This document shows positions 33,986 to 44,716 of a stretch of 46,332 nt of DNA, in pieces. This stretch comes from Rhodospirillales bacterium (GTDB lineage Bacteria > Pseudomonadota > Alphaproteobacteria > Rhodospirillales > Defluviicoccaceae). The DNA lies in the NCBI GenBank assembly GCA_007694935.1, contig REES01000100.1:1-46332 (forward strand). The letters run 5' to 3'. The translations under genes were made by a program, and so were the position numbers. Under the pieces are notes generated by a model. It did not search any database and was not told the origin of the DNA. It worked only from the letters and a program-made list of their open reading frames with translations. Positions within the stretch are counted from its first letter, which is position 1; each line of letters opens with the position of its first letter.

Positions 33986-35971
33986 TCAAGCGGCGGCCTG
34001 TCGCGCGCGGTCCTCTTGGCCGGCGGCCGGGCAGGTCTCGACATCGATGATCTTGAGCCGGCCCTCCAGGCGACCCTTGCGGCCGTCTTCGAAGGTGACC
34101 TCGACCAAGCTCAAGACCTCATCCTTGCCGGCGTACAGCGCTTCAATCAGCTCGCCGTAGCGTTCGGCAATAATCCGCCTGCGCACCTTGCGGGTTCGGG
34201 TCAGCTCGCCGTCGTCCGGGTCCAGTTCCTTGTGCAGCACCAGGAAGCGGTGGATCTGGGAGCCGGCCAGCAGCGGATCTCGGGCCAGGTCCCGGTTGAC
34301 GCTCTCCACGTGGCCCTTGAGGATTTCATGGACGCGGGAATGGGCGGCCAGTTCCTGATAGCTGCCATAGGCCACGTTGTTGCGCTCGGCCCAGCTTCCC
34401 ATCGCGGTAATGTCGATGTTGAGAAAGGCGCAGACGGAGGGCCGTTCGTGCCCGAAGGTGACCGCCTCCTTGATGTCGGGGAAGAACTTGAGCTTGTTCT
34501 CGATATACTTCGGCGCGAACATCGTGCCGTTGATCAGGCGGCCGACATCCTTGGCGCGGTCGATGATCTTGAGGTGGCCGCGCTCGTCGAACAGGCCGGC
34601 GTCACCGGTCAGCACCCAGCCGTCCGGGGTCTTGGTCTCGGCGGTGGCTTCCGGCGCCTTGTAGTATTCCTTGAAGACGCCGGGGCCACGGAACAGCACC
34701 TCGCCATTGTCGGCGATCCGGATTTCGACGCCCTTGGCCGGCCGGCCGGCGGTGTCGGCGAACACCTCGCCGTCGGGTTGGATGGCGACGAACACGCTGG
34801 CCTCGGTGGACCCGTAGAGCTGCTTCAGGTTGATACCGAGGGCGCGATAGAAGTCGAAGATGTCGGGGCCGATCGCCTCCCCGGCGGTGTACGCCAGACG
34901 GATGTTGGAGAGGCCAAGGGTGTTCTTGAGCGGGCCGTAGATCAGCAACTGTCCCAGGGCATAGACCAGCCGCGCCCCGGGCGGCACGGATTCCTTGTTG
35001 AGGATCTTGATTCCCCATCGTCGGGCAACGCCCATGAAGTGACGGAACAGACGCCGCTTGAGGGCGGAGGCATCCTCCATGCGGATCATCACGCTGGTCA
35101 GGATGTTCTCGAAGATCCGCGGTGGTGCAAAGAAGTAGGTGGGACCGAGTTCCCGCAGGTCGTCCATCACGGTGGCGCCGGATTCCGGGCACGAGACGCA
35201 GAAGCCGCAGACGTACCCCTGGGCATAGGAGAAGATGTTGTCGCCGACCCAGGCCATCGGCAGATACGCCAGAAATGCTTCCCGGTCGGTCAGGCGCTCC
35301 ATCTCGGCGGCGTTGCGGGCGGTGATCAGCACGTTGTCGTGGGTCAGCACCACGCCCTTGGGATTACCGGTGGTGCCCGAGGTGTAGCAGATGATGGCGG
35401 TGTCGCTGCCGGTGCCCCGACCGATCTCGCCGACGAGGTAGTCCGGGTTGGCCCGGTCGAAGGCGCGCCCGGCCGCGATCAGGCTGTCGTAATCGGAAAG
35501 GAAGTCCTGGGTGTAGCTCCTGAGCCCGCGCGGATCATCGTAGAAGACGTGGGCGAGCTTGGGACAGCCGTCCCGGATCTCGATCAGCTTGTCCACCTGC
35601 TCCTGGTCTTCGACCATGGCAAAGCGGACCTCGGCGTGATCCACCACGAACGCCATCTCCTTGGCGACGGAGTCCTGGTAGAGCGGGACCGGCACGCCAC
35701 CGAGGGCCTGCGCCGCGCACATGGTCCAGTAGAGTCGCGGGCGGTTGTCGCCGATGATGGCGATGCGGTCGCCCCGCCGGAAACCCTTGGCGGCGAGACC
35801 GCAGGCGAGCAGGTGAATCTCGTCCGCGACCTGCTTCCAGGTCCAGGTCTGCCAGATGCCGTAGCTTTTTTCCCGCATTGCCGGCCGCCCAGGCCGGACT
35901 TCGGCATGGTGCAGCAGCAGCTTCGGAAAGGTATCGGCGGCGGGTTGGCCGGACCCCGCCTGGCCGGTCAT
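33986..35971 (-). CDS. long-chain acyl-CoA synthetase (AMP-forming), FadD15/ACSL-like
   Basis: A 661-residue adenylate-forming enzyme with YTSGTTGNPKGVVLTHDN, the ACSL-type YGSTEASVFVAIQPDG, TGDAGLFDERGHLKIIDRAKDV and the C-terminal GELTRTRKVRRR. The spacing of the motifs and the length match the bacterial group called long-chain-fatty-acid-CoA ligase FadD15. It forms acyl-AMP and then acyl-CoA. As first gene of the Liv-type operon, ahead of livG, it probably activates whatever acid the importer brings in. ATG 35971 is preceded by GGAG nine bases away. The substrate chain length is not predictable from the sequence. Confidence 0.85.
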   Translation of the reverse strand: MTGQAGSGQPAADTFPKLLLHHAEVRPGRPAMREKSYGIWQTWTWKQVADEIHLLACGLAAKGFRRGDRIAIIGDNRPRLYWTMCAAQALGGVPVPLYQDSVAKEMAFVVDHAEVRFAMVEDQEQVDKLIEIRDGCPKLAHVFYDDPRGLRSYTQDFLSDYDSLIAAGRAFDRANPDYLVGEIGRGTGSDTAIICYTSGTTGNPKGVVLTHDNVLITARNAAEMERLTDREAFLAYLPMAWVGDNIFSYAQGYVCGFCVSCPESGATVMDDLRELGPTYFFAPPRIFENILTSVMIRMEDASALKRRLFRHFMGVARRWGIKILNKESVPPGARLVYALGQLLIYGPLKNTLGLSNIRLAYTAGEAIGPDIFDFYRALGINLKQLYGSTEASVFVAIQPDGEVFADTAGRPAKGVEIRIADNGEVLFRGPGVFKEYYKAPEATAETKTPDGWVLTGDAGLFDERGHLKIIDRAKDVGRLINGTMFAPKYIENKLKFFPDIKEAVTFGHERPSVCAFLNIDITAMGSWAERNNVAYGSYQELAAHSRVHEILKGHVESVNRDLARDPLLAGSQIHRFLVLHKELDPDDGELTRTRKVRRRIIAERYGELIEALYAGKDEVLSLVEVTFEDGRKGRLEGRLKIIDVETCPAAGQEDRARQAAA

Positions 35972-36111
35972 CGCGGCCTACTCCCGTCGGCAGTGGGATG
36001 CCGAACAGTGGCAGACCCGGTCCCTGCGGACAGAAGCCAAGCCCAACGGTCACGGTTCTTGCCGTGCATCGCGAACGCCTCCCAAGCGCGTTATTTTTGA
36101 TATTATCTTAG

Positions 36112-36169
36112 CCTTCCCTTGTGGGAAGGATTGATATCAGGTTAAGCCGAAACGCAGCCACCGCGTCAA
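36112..36169 (-). promoter_or_regulatory. probable promoter and leader hairpin of the acs-liv operon
   Basis: On the minus strand TTGACG (36169-36164) is followed by a 17-base spacer and CTTAAC (36146-36141), so transcription would begin near 36134. A perfect stem-loop CCTTCCC-TTGT-GGGAAGG (36112-36129) lies just downstream, in the first bases of the expected leader, and a TGATATCA palindrome overlaps the start region. An operator is as likely as a leader hairpin. The -10 is weak. The rest of the gap up to 36318 holds only a short GGGGG/CCCCC hairpin near 36244-36260 with no U-tract on the minus strand. Confidence 0.4.
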
Positions 36170-36318
36170 GCGAAATTTGACTTGCCGGGGATGGATAAAG
36201 CAGAAAGTCAAGGCCCCGTCCGGACCAAAGCTCCGCTTTTTGGGGGCTTGCCACCCCCAATCGGGAACAGGCTCTGGCGAACAGCCTGTATGGCGGCGAC
36301 GCTGCCGCGGCGGAGCCG

Positions 36319-37146
36319 TCAATATGACAGAAGTACCGGTACCGTCATTTGCTTGAGAATGTGGCGGGTGCTCGCTCCCTGGTGCAGGTGGGGATAGCCG
36401 TACTGGCCGTGTGCGCCCTTGACCAGCAAGTCGATCCCACGATCGGCAACGCGGGAAAGCAGCAGGTCCACGGCCGTGATATCCTTGACCGGGATGGTTT
36501 CGGTATCGGTCTCGACGCCGTGCGAGCGCAGGTGGCGGGCGATGGCGGCACATGGGGGCTCGCCTTCGCCGGCCTCAACGCCGGCGACGGCGCTCAGATC
36601 CGCCAACACCACCTCGGTGGCCTCGACCAGGAACGGCAGCGCGTCATGGACGGCCCGGCTCGCTTCCCGGCTGCCGTTCCAGGCGATCAGGATCCGTGTG
36701 CCGATCTCTCGCGGCTCGCCGGCAAAGGGAATCGCCAGAACCGGGCGGCCGCCGTGCACCACCACCTGCTCGATCAGGTCCTGAGGAACGCCGCTGTCCC
36801 GGCCTTCCGGGTCATACTGGCCCAGTATGGCAAGGTCTGCATGGCGCGTGCCGCTGATCACCGCCTTGGCGAGCGCGCTGTCCCGCCGCACGCTGGTTGT
36901 CGACCAAGCCGTCTGTACGGCTTTTTCCCGCGCGTACGCTTCCAGTCGGCTGCGCGATTCCGCTGCCGCGGCAACATACATGACGTCGGCCGGTTTCGAG
37001 GCCAGGTTGGCGAGGTAAGGGTCGCATTCGGCGAAACCCGCTTGGATGTGCGCTCCGAACCGGTGGGCCAGGTCCACAGCGATCTCCGCCCGCGATGCGC
37101 TGTGCCGGGTGTTGTCCAAGTGCACGAACAGGTCTCGGTAGGTCAT
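36319..37146 (-). CDS. tandem universal stress protein (UspA family)
   Basis: A 275-residue protein made of two UspA domains. The C-terminal one carries a near-complete nucleotide motif, LLVKGAHGQYGYPHLHQGASTRHILKQMTVPVLLSY (G-2x-G-9x-GS/T type, with G-A-S-T), while the N-terminal half begins DLFVHLDNTRHSASRAEIAVDLA and ends RPVLAIPF. Such tandem proteins bind ATP and respond to respiratory or starvation stress. ATG 37146 has AAGGGGAG about ten bases upstream. It lies 99 bases downstream of the HMG-CoA lyase gene on the same strand and may be read through from the liu operon. Confidence 0.87.
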   Translation of the reverse strand: MTYRDLFVHLDNTRHSASRAEIAVDLAHRFGAHIQAGFAECDPYLANLASKPADVMYVAAAAESRSRLEAYAREKAVQTAWSTTSVRRDSALAKAVISGTRHADLAILGQYDPEGRDSGVPQDLIEQVVVHGGRPVLAIPFAGEPREIGTRILIAWNGSREASRAVHDALPFLVEATEVVLADLSAVAGVEAGEGEPPCAAIARHLRSHGVETDTETIPVKDITAVDLLLSRVADRGIDLLVKGAHGQYGYPHLHQGASTRHILKQMTVPVLLSY

Positions 37147-37245
37147 GGCTTCAGGGCTCCCCTTTGCAAGAGGTTGCGACGATCGGTCCGGCGTCGGGCA
37201 GCGGTGGGCCCGCGGGTACGGCGCCCGTTTCCGCCCTTTCGCGTG

Positions 37246-38169
37246 TCATGCCGGCACCCGTGCCGCCAGTGCCCGGGCGGTCTTGGAGTCCGGCGAGCGG
37301 CGGAGCTCGTTGCAGATGAAGCGGCCGGCTGCGGCCACGTGCCCAAGGTCGGCGCCGGTCGCGACCCCGAACCCATGCAGCATGTAAACGAGGTCTTCGG
37401 TCGCCAGGTTGCCCGCGGCGCCGGGGGCGTAGGGGCAGCCGCCCAGGCCGGCCACCGCGCTGTCCACCACCGCGACGCCGCGGCCCAGCACCGCCAGCAC
37501 GTTGGCGAGCGCCTGTCCGTAGGTGTCGTGGAAGTGCGCCGCCAGCCGTTCCACCGGCACGGTCGCGGCGACCTGGTCGACCAGTCGCTCCGCCTCGCCG
37601 GCGGTGCCGACACCGATGGTGTCGCCGAGGGATATCTCATAGCAGCCGAGGCCGAGCAGGCGTCCAGCCACCGCCACCACCTTGGCCGGCGCGACCCCGC
37701 CCTCGTAGGGGCACCCGAGCACGCAGGAGACGTAGCCGCGCACGGCGATGCCAAGGAGCTTGGCCGCCTCGCACACCTCGGCGCAGCGTTGCAGGCTGTC
37801 GTCGACGGAACAGTTGATGTTCTGGCGGGAGAACGTCTCCGAAGCGGCGACGAACACCGCCACCTCCCGGGCGCCGGCCGCGACGGCTTGGCGAAACCCG
37901 GTGAGGTTGGGCGTCAGGACCGGAAAGCGGGTGCCGGTTGGGCGGTCGAGAGCGGCCAGCACCTGGGCGGTGTCCGCCATCTGGGGAACCCATTTGGGCG
38001 AAACGAAGCTGCCGGCCTCCACCACCGGAAGGCCGGCGCCGGCGAGCCGGCGGATCAGCTCGGCCCGGACCGCCGGCGCCACCGGCGTCGCTTCGTTCTG
38101 CAAGCCGTCCCGGGGACCAACCTCGACAATCTTGACCCGTTCGGGGATACGCATCGCGGCCTCGGTCAC
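37246..38169 (-). CDS. liuE: hydroxymethylglutaryl-CoA lyase
   Basis: This enzyme cleaves HMG-CoA to acetyl-CoA and acetoacetate, the final step of leucine degradation. The 307-residue product has the TIM-barrel opening EVGPRDGLQNE (metal and substrate site), SFVSPKWVPQMAD, and the active-site loop GLGGCPYAPGAAGN with catalytic Cys245. GTG 38169 overlaps the liuD stop as GTGA; an in-frame ATG at 38154 is less likely. It is the last biosynthetically linked gene of the leucine operon. Confidence 0.93.
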   Translation of the reverse strand: MTEAAMRIPERVKIVEVGPRDGLQNEATPVAPAVRAELIRRLAGAGLPVVEAGSFVSPKWVPQMADTAQVLAALDRPTGTRFPVLTPNLTGFRQAVAAGAREVAVFVAASETFSRQNINCSVDDSLQRCAEVCEAAKLLGIAVRGYVSCVLGCPYEGGVAPAKVVAVAGRLLGLGCYEISLGDTIGVGTAGEAERLVDQVAATVPVERLAAHFHDTYGQALANVLAVLGRGVAVVDSAVAGLGGCPYAPGAAGNLATEDLVYMLHGFGVATGADLGHVAAAGRFICNELRRSPDSKTARALAARVPA

Positions 38170-40184
38170 CGGGCCTCGGACGAATCGTCGTCAAAGGCGA
38201 TCAGGTCGGCACCTTCTGGCACCTGCTCACCGACCTCGTAGAGGACCGACGCGATCGTCCCGTCCCCGGGCGCGGTCACGGCGTGCTCCATCTTCATGGC
38301 TTCCAGGATCATCAGGGCCGTCCCCTTGGCCACCCGGTCGCCGGCCTTCGCCATCACCGCCACCACCCGCCCCGGCATCGGTGCCTTCAGGCTGCCGCCG
38401 GCGGCTTCCTGCACTTCGGCTCGGGCCGCGGGGTCCTCGTGTACCAGGCGGCAGGTTCCACCCGGCGTGATGACGGTGAAGTCCTGACCGCGGCGGACCA
38501 CCGTGGCGCCGGAGCGGGCGCCGTTCAGGCTGGCCACCAGGTCGCCGGCGGCGGTGCGCTCGGCCGACACCCGCATCGGCGACGGCTCCCCCGGCAGCAG
38601 CAGGAACAGGCCGTCGGTCCGGTACTGCACGGTCACCGGAATCCGGGCGTCGCCGTTGCGGAAGGTGAGGACGTGCTCGACGTCGTCGTTGAGGCGCCAT
38701 CCGGACGTCAGATGCCACGGTGAATGGGGATCGTGTGACTGGGCGGCGGCGGCGGCCGCTTCCTCGTCCCGCCGGAGCAGCACCTCCAGGGCGGCGAACG
38801 CCAGGATGGGGGTGGAAGGGGGGCCGGACCCGGGAAACAGGTCGGCATGGTGGCGGGGGATGAAGCCGGTATCGATCACGCCGGCGGCGAACGCCGGGTG
38901 CGCCGCCAGCGACGCCAGGAAGCCGACGTTGACGGTGGGTCCGACCACCTGCACCCCGGCCAGGGCCGCCCGGAGCCGCCGCAGGGCGGCGGTCCGGTCG
39001 CCATCCCAGACCGCCAGCTTGGCGATGAGCGGATCATAATGAATGCCGATGTCATCGCCCTGGCGCACGCCGGTGTCGATGCGGACGTGGGGGTCCTGTT
39101 CGGGAAAGCGAAGATGGTCCAGTACGCCCGGGGCCGGCAGAAAGTCGCGGTCCGGGTCCTCGGCATAGATCCGCGCTTCGAAGGCGTGGCCGGTGGCCTG
39201 GATGTCATCCTGGCGTAGCGGCAGCGGCTCGCCGCCGGCAATCCGGAACTGCCACTCCACCAGGTCGATCCCGGTGATCATCTCGGTGACCGGGTGCTCC
39301 ACCTGGAGGCGGGTGTTCATCTCCATGAAATAGAAATCGCCGGTCTCGTCCAGCAGGAACTCCACCGTGCCGGCGCCCTGGTAGGCGATGGCTCGGGCTG
39401 CCGCGATCGCCGCCTCCCCCAACCGCCGGCGGGTGGCCGGATCGATACCGGGGGCCGGCGCCTCCTCGATGATCTTCTGGTGCCGCCGCTGTACCGAGCA
39501 GTCCCGTTCGAACAGATGCACCACTTGGCCGTGCTGGTCCGCGAACACCTGCATCTCCACGTGGCGGGGGCGCACCAGGTATTTCTCGATCAGCAGCGCG
39601 TCGTCGCCGAACGCCGCGGTCGCCTCCCGCCTGGCCGACAGGGCGGCCGGGGCAAAGTCGTCCGCGCGTTCGACGATGCGCATGCCCTTGCCGCCGCCGC
39701 CCGCCACCGCCTTAATCAGCACCGGGAAACCCATCTCGACGGCGGCCTGGCTCAGGATCGCGGGGTCCTGGTTGGCGCCATGGTAGCCGGGGACCACCGG
39801 CACCCCCGCCGTCTCCATGATCGCCTTGGCCGCACTTTTGGAGCCCATCGCCCGGATCGCCGCTGCCGGCGGGCCGATGAACACGATGCCATGCTCCCGG
39901 CAGGCGTCGGCCAGTTCGGCATTCTCCGAAAGGAACCCGTACCCGGGATGAATCGCACCCGCCCCGCTCGCCTTCGCCGCCTCGATGATGCGGTCGATGC
40001 GAAGGTAGCTTTCCTGAGGCGGCGCGGGTCCGATCCGGTAGGCCGCGTCGGCGGCGGCCACGTGCAGGGCGCCGGCGTCGGCGTCGGAATAGACGGCGAT
40101 GGTGCGGATGCCGAGCCGCCGCGCCGTCCGGATGATCCGGCAGGCGATCTCACCGCGGTTGGCGATCAGGATCGTCTCGAACAT
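38166..40184 (-). CDS. liuD: methylcrotonoyl-CoA carboxylase biotin-containing (alpha) subunit
   Basis: A 672-residue protein with biotin carboxylase (1-445; GGGGKGMRIV ATP-grasp loop, EMNTRLQVEHPVTE), a linker/BT region and a biotin-carrier domain ending with EAMKMEH, biotinyl Lys at 631. With LiuB it carboxylates 3-methylcrotonyl-CoA to 3-methylglutaconyl-CoA. Alpha subunits of acetyl-, propionyl- and methylcrotonyl-CoA carboxylases look alike; the neighbours fix the assignment. ATG 40184 overlaps the liuC stop by one base (TGATG). Confidence 0.92.
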   Translation of the reverse strand: MFETILIANRGEIACRIIRTARRLGIRTIAVYSDADAGALHVAAADAAYRIGPAPPQESYLRIDRIIEAAKASGAGAIHPGYGFLSENAELADACREHGIVFIGPPAAAIRAMGSKSAAKAIMETAGVPVVPGYHGANQDPAILSQAAVEMGFPVLIKAVAGGGGKGMRIVERADDFAPAALSARREATAAFGDDALLIEKYLVRPRHVEMQVFADQHGQVVHLFERDCSVQRRHQKIIEEAPAPGIDPATRRRLGEAAIAAARAIAYQGAGTVEFLLDETGDFYFMEMNTRLQVEHPVTEMITGIDLVEWQFRIAGGEPLPLRQDDIQATGHAFEARIYAEDPDRDFLPAPGVLDHLRFPEQDPHVRIDTGVRQGDDIGIHYDPLIAKLAVWDGDRTAALRRLRAALAGVQVVGPTVNVGFLASLAAHPAFAAGVIDTGFIPRHHADLFPGSGPPSTPILAFAALEVLLRRDEEAAAAAAQSHDPHSPWHLTSGWRLNDDVEHVLTFRNGDARIPVTVQYRTDGLFLLLPGEPSPMRVSAERTAAGDLVASLNGARSGATVVRRGQDFTVITPGGTCRLVHEDPAARAEVQEAAGGSLKAPMPGRVVAVMAKAGDRVAKGTALMILEAMKMEHAVTAPGDGTIASVLYEVGEQVPEGADLIAFDDDSSEAR

Positions 40185-40999
40185 CAGCGTGGGTCCTGCT
40201 GCTTGCGGCGCCGGGCCAGGAAGGCGGCGATTCGGTCCTGGGCTTCCGCCGAGGCCCGGGCGGCGGCGATGCCTTGCGCGGTCTCCAGCATCACCGCCTC
40301 GTCCACCGGCCGTCCGGTGAGGGATCGGATCAGCGCCTTGCCGGCCGCCTGCGCCCCCGGCGCGCCCGCTGCCAGCAGGGCCAGCACCGACCGGGCGGCA
40401 GCGTCCAGGTCGGCCGCCGGGACCACCCGGTGCACCAGGCCGATCCGCATGGCTTCGGCGGCGTCGAACGGCTCGGCGGTGAGGGCGTAGCGCCGGACCT
40501 GCCGGGCGCCGATGGCGGCGATCACATAAGGGGCGATGGTCGCCGGGATCAGGCCGAGGCGCACCTCGGTCAGGGCGAAGCGCGCCGTGTCGGCGGCAAT
40601 GGCGACATCGCAGGCGGCGATCAGGCCGAGTCCGCCGCCGTAAGCGGGTCCCTGCACGATGGCCAGGGTGGGTTTGTCCATCCGGTCGAGGGTGTCCAGC
40701 ATGCGGGCCAGGGCCAGGGCATCGGCGACGTTGTCATCCTGCGACGCCGCTGCCAGCCGGGCCATCCAGTTGAGGTCGGCGCCGGCGGAGAAGCTCTCGC
40801 CGCTGGCGCGGATCGCCACCGTCCGGACGCGTCGGTCCCCGGCGAGGCGATGCAGGGCCTCGCCGATGCCGGCGATCATGGTGTCGTCGAAGGCGTTGTG
40901 TACGGCCGGCCGATTCAGGATGAGCCAGCCGGTGCCCTCTCCATCCACCGTCACCACCACCGGCTCGCTCCGCTCGTCGTCCACCGCCGCCCCCGGCAT
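40184..40999 (-). CDS. liuC: methylglutaconyl-CoA hydratase, enoyl-CoA hydratase/isomerase family
   Basis: A 271-residue crotonase-fold protein. The oxyanion-hole segments are SFSAGADLNWM and GPAYGGGLGLIAACD; FALTEVRLGLIPATIAPYVI carries the catalytic Glu of the hydratase type. These match the AUH/LiuC subgroup (GADLxWM), which converts 3-methylglutaconyl-CoA to HMG-CoA. ATG 40999 lies 11 bases past the liuB stop, with GGGGCGG before it. It sits between the two carboxylase subunit genes, the standard order. Confidence 0.92.
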   Translation of the reverse strand: MPGAAVDDERSEPVVVTVDGEGTGWLILNRPAVHNAFDDTMIAGIGEALHRLAGDRRVRTVAIRASGESFSAGADLNWMARLAAASQDDNVADALALARMLDTLDRMDKPTLAIVQGPAYGGGLGLIAACDVAIAADTARFALTEVRLGLIPATIAPYVIAAIGARQVRRYALTAEPFDAAEAMRIGLVHRVVPAADLDAAARSVLALLAAGAPGAQAAGKALIRSLTGRPVDEAVMLETAQGIAAARASAEAQDRIAAFLARRRKQQDPR

Positions 41000-41010
41000 T
41001 CCGCCCGCCC

Positions 41011-42618
<1,608 letters not shown>

Positions 42619-42681
42619 GACAGGTCTGCCAGCCCCCTTGCTTCGACCTTGTTCGCTACGTGCACGGTTGCGACGTCGCTG

Positions 42682-43854
42682 TCAGGCGGTTTCCTCGAAC
42701 AGTTCCCGGCCGATCAGCCAGCGGCGGATCTCGCTGGTCCCGGCGCCGATCTCGTAGAGCTTGGCGTCCCGCAGCAGCCGGCCGGTGGGATACTCGTTGA
42801 TGTAGCCGTTGCCGCCGAGGCACTGGATCGCTTCCAGCGCCATCCAGGTCGCCCGCTCGGAGGCATAGAGGATGGCGCCCGCCGCGTCCTTGCGGGTGGT
42901 TTCGCCGCGGTCGCAGGCCCCGGCCACCATGTACACATAAGCCTTGCAGGCATTCATCGTGGTGTACATGTCGGCAAGCTTGCCCTGCATGAGCTGGAAG
43001 CTGCCGATCGGCCGCCCGAACTGCGTGCGCTCGTGCAGATAGGGGATGACCACGTCCAGGCACGCCTGCATGATCCCGAGCGGCCCGCCGGACAGCACCA
43101 GCCGCTCGTAATCGAGTCCGCTCATCAGCACCCGGACGCCGCCATTGACGGGTCCCAGCACGTTCTCTTCCGGCACCTCGCAGTCGTCGAACACCAGCTC
43201 GCAGGTGTTGGATCCGCGCATGCCGAGCTTGTCCAGCTTCTGCGCGGTGGCGAAGCCCGCGAATCCCTTCTCCACCAGGAAGGCGGTGATGCCGTCGGCG
43301 GCCGCTTTCGGGTCGGTCTTGGCGTAGACCACCAGGACATCGGCATCAGGGCCGTTGGTGATCCACATCTTGGTGCCGTTGAGCACGTAGCGGTCGGACT
43401 TGCGCTCCGCCCGAAGCTGCAGCGACACCACGTCCGATCCGGACCCGGCCTCGCTCATGGCCAGCGCGCCCACATGCTCGCCGCTGATCAGCTTCGGCAG
43501 GTAGCGCTGCCGCTGCGCCTCGTTGCCATTGCGCCGGATCTGGTTGACGCAGAGGTTGGAGTGGGCGCCATAGCTGAGGCCGACCGAGGCGGAGGCGCGG
43601 CTGATCTCCTCCATCGCCACCACGTGCTCGAGATAGCCCATGCCGGCGCCGCCGTATTCCTCCTCCGCGGTAACGCCGAGGACGCCGAGCGCCCCCATCT
43701 TCGGCCACAGGTCGGCGGGGAAGGCGTTGGCCTGATCGATCGCCGCCGCCCGGGGGGCGATCTCGTCAGCCGCGAAGCTCCGGACCGAATCCCGCAGCAT
43801 CTCGGCACTGTCGCCGAGGCCGAAATTCAGCGCCCGGTGCGCGTTGGGTATCAT
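42682..43854 (-). CDS. liuA: isovaleryl-CoA dehydrogenase
   Basis: A 390-residue acyl-CoA dehydrogenase that oxidises isovaleryl-CoA to 3-methylcrotonyl-CoA, passing electrons to ETF. Signatures are [31 protein letters not shown] with the catalytic Glu at the position used by isovaleryl-CoA dehydrogenases (rather than near the C-terminus), and the C-terminal [38 protein letters not shown] 43854 is preceded by GGGAGGAACC. The gene is 63 bases ahead of liuB and 111 bases after the thioesterase gene. Confidence 0.95.
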   Translation of the reverse strand: MIPNAHRALNFGLGDSAEMLRDSVRSFAADEIAPRAAAIDQANAFPADLWPKMGALGVLGVTAEEEYGGAGMGYLEHVVAMEEISRASASVGLSYGAHSNLCVNQIRRNGNEAQRQRYLPKLISGEHVGALAMSEAGSGSDVVSLQLRAERKSDRYVLNGTKMWITNGPDADVLVVYAKTDPKAAADGITAFLVEKGFAGFATAQKLDKLGMRGSNTCELVFDDCEVPEENVLGPVNGGVRVLMSGLDYERLVLSGGPLGIMQACLDVVIPYLHERTQFGRPIGSFQLMQGKLADMYTTMNACKAYVYMVAGACDRGETTRKDAAGAILYASERATWMALEAIQCLGGNGYINEYPTGRLLRDAKLYEIGAGTSEIRRWLIGRELFEETA

Positions 43855-43965
43855 GGTTCCTCCCGGTATTCGTATTCTTGGTTGATGACGATACGCCGAA
43901 GGGGGCGCCCGCGACAGTCCTTGTCCGCCGTCGTTCCCGGGCCGGTCGTGATCGGGCGTCGCGGT

Positions 43966-44421
43966 TCATCCCACCACGTCCGCCCGACCGGTTATGGTCA
44001 TCAGGGTCTGCTGCATGAGGGCGCACAGGCGCTCCTGGCCGCCGTTCATCACGAACACCTCGGCCTGGGCCACCGTCAGGGTCCGACCGGGGCGGAACAC
44101 CCGGCCCCGCGCGATCAACAGCGCGCCGTCCGCCGGTTTCACCAGGTTGATCTTGAACTCCACCGACAGCACCCCGGCGCCCACCGGCATCAGCGAGAAG
44201 GCGGCGTAGCCGGCGGCCGAATCGGCGATCGCCGCGACGATGCCGCCGTGGAAGAAGCCGTGCTGCTGCGACACATGCTCGCCGTAAGGCAGGTGGATCT
44301 CGCAGTGGCCGGGACCGACCTCGGCCATGCGGGCGCCGATGTGGCGCATGATTCCCTGGCGGGCGAAGCTCGCCCGCACCCGGTGCTCGAAGTTCCTGTC
44401 GGCAGGGGTGAACGGTTCCAT
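43966..44421 (-). CDS. PaaI-family hotdog thioesterase
   Basis: A 151-residue single-hotdog protein. Motifs are HVSQQHGFFHGGIVAAIADSAAGYAA (the HGG turn before the central helix, with Asp as the likely catalytic base) and VEFKINLVKPADGALLIARGRVFRPGRTLTVAQAEVF. It hydrolyses acyl-CoA esters and, given its place at the head of the liu genes, may relieve accumulation of branched acyl-CoA; the substrate is not shown by the sequence. ATG 44421 has GGGA seven bases upstream and follows a strong promoter/operator at 44462-44490 on the same strand. Confidence 0.85.
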   Translation of the reverse strand: MEPFTPADRNFEHRVRASFARQGIMRHIGARMAEVGPGHCEIHLPYGEHVSQQHGFFHGGIVAAIADSAAGYAAFSLMPVGAGVLSVEFKINLVKPADGALLIARGRVFRPGRTLTVAQAEVFVMNGGQERLCALMQQTLMTITGRADVVG

Positions 44422-44461
44422 CGGCAGTCCCGATTCGGCAGCTTTCCTTCAAGCCCCGGGA

Positions 44462-44490
44462 ACGATACTTGACGTTAACGTAAACGTCAA
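44462..44490 (-). promoter_or_regulatory. promoter with MerR-type (LiuR-like) dyad for the liu operon
   Basis: A perfect dyad, TTGACGTT-N6-AACGTCAA, spans 44469-44490. On the minus strand it is laid directly over a promoter: -35 TTGACG (44490-44485), 17-base spacer, -10 TATCGT (44467-44462). Start of transcription is expected near 44455, about 34 bases before the thioesterase ATG. A dyad covering the -35 and spacer is the arrangement of MerR-family regulators, and LiuR, a MerR protein, is known to control leucine-degradation operons in many proteobacteria through ACGT-containing palindromes. No liuR gene is in this window, so the regulator assignment is inference. Confidence 0.6.
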
Positions 44491-44631
44491 CCTGCCTGCT
44501 CGAACCCGGATCGGGACGTTCATCGCCACCCACGGAGATCGGCATCGCAAGGATTTGCGGCCTCGTCATCCCGCGCCGCAGGCGACGCGACCCACGCCTG
44601 GGCCCCGGACGGGCCGGTCCGCCGCCGGGGC

Positions 44632-44716
44632 GTGTGGCGTCCTTGCCACACTGCGCGCCGATTGTCACAGCCACCCGTCGTCATGCTTGATCGCCCGAAC
44701 CGGCCGTGTCTTGAAT
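44632..44716 (+). promoter_or_regulatory. possible porin promoter and upstream dyad
   Basis: Between the liu promoter and the porin lie about 320 non-coding bases. They contain a perfect dyad GTGTGGC-N6-GCCACAC (44632-44651) and a candidate promoter TTGATC (44687-44692) with an 18-base spacer and TTGAAT (44711-44716), which would leave a leader of about 90 bases before the porin ATG. A dyad upstream of -35 would suit an activator. Evidence is pattern-only. Confidence 0.35.

Noticed and set aside
33770-36100. Long plus-strand open frame (about 776 codons) over livG and the acyl-CoA synthetase gene
   Set aside because: Shadow of the two minus-strand genes; rich in H, D, Q and G with no domain, as expected for antisense frames.
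36229-36262. Rho-independent terminator downstream of the universal stress protein
   Set aside because: The hairpins here are followed by A, not T, on the minus strand, so they do not fit termination of that gene.
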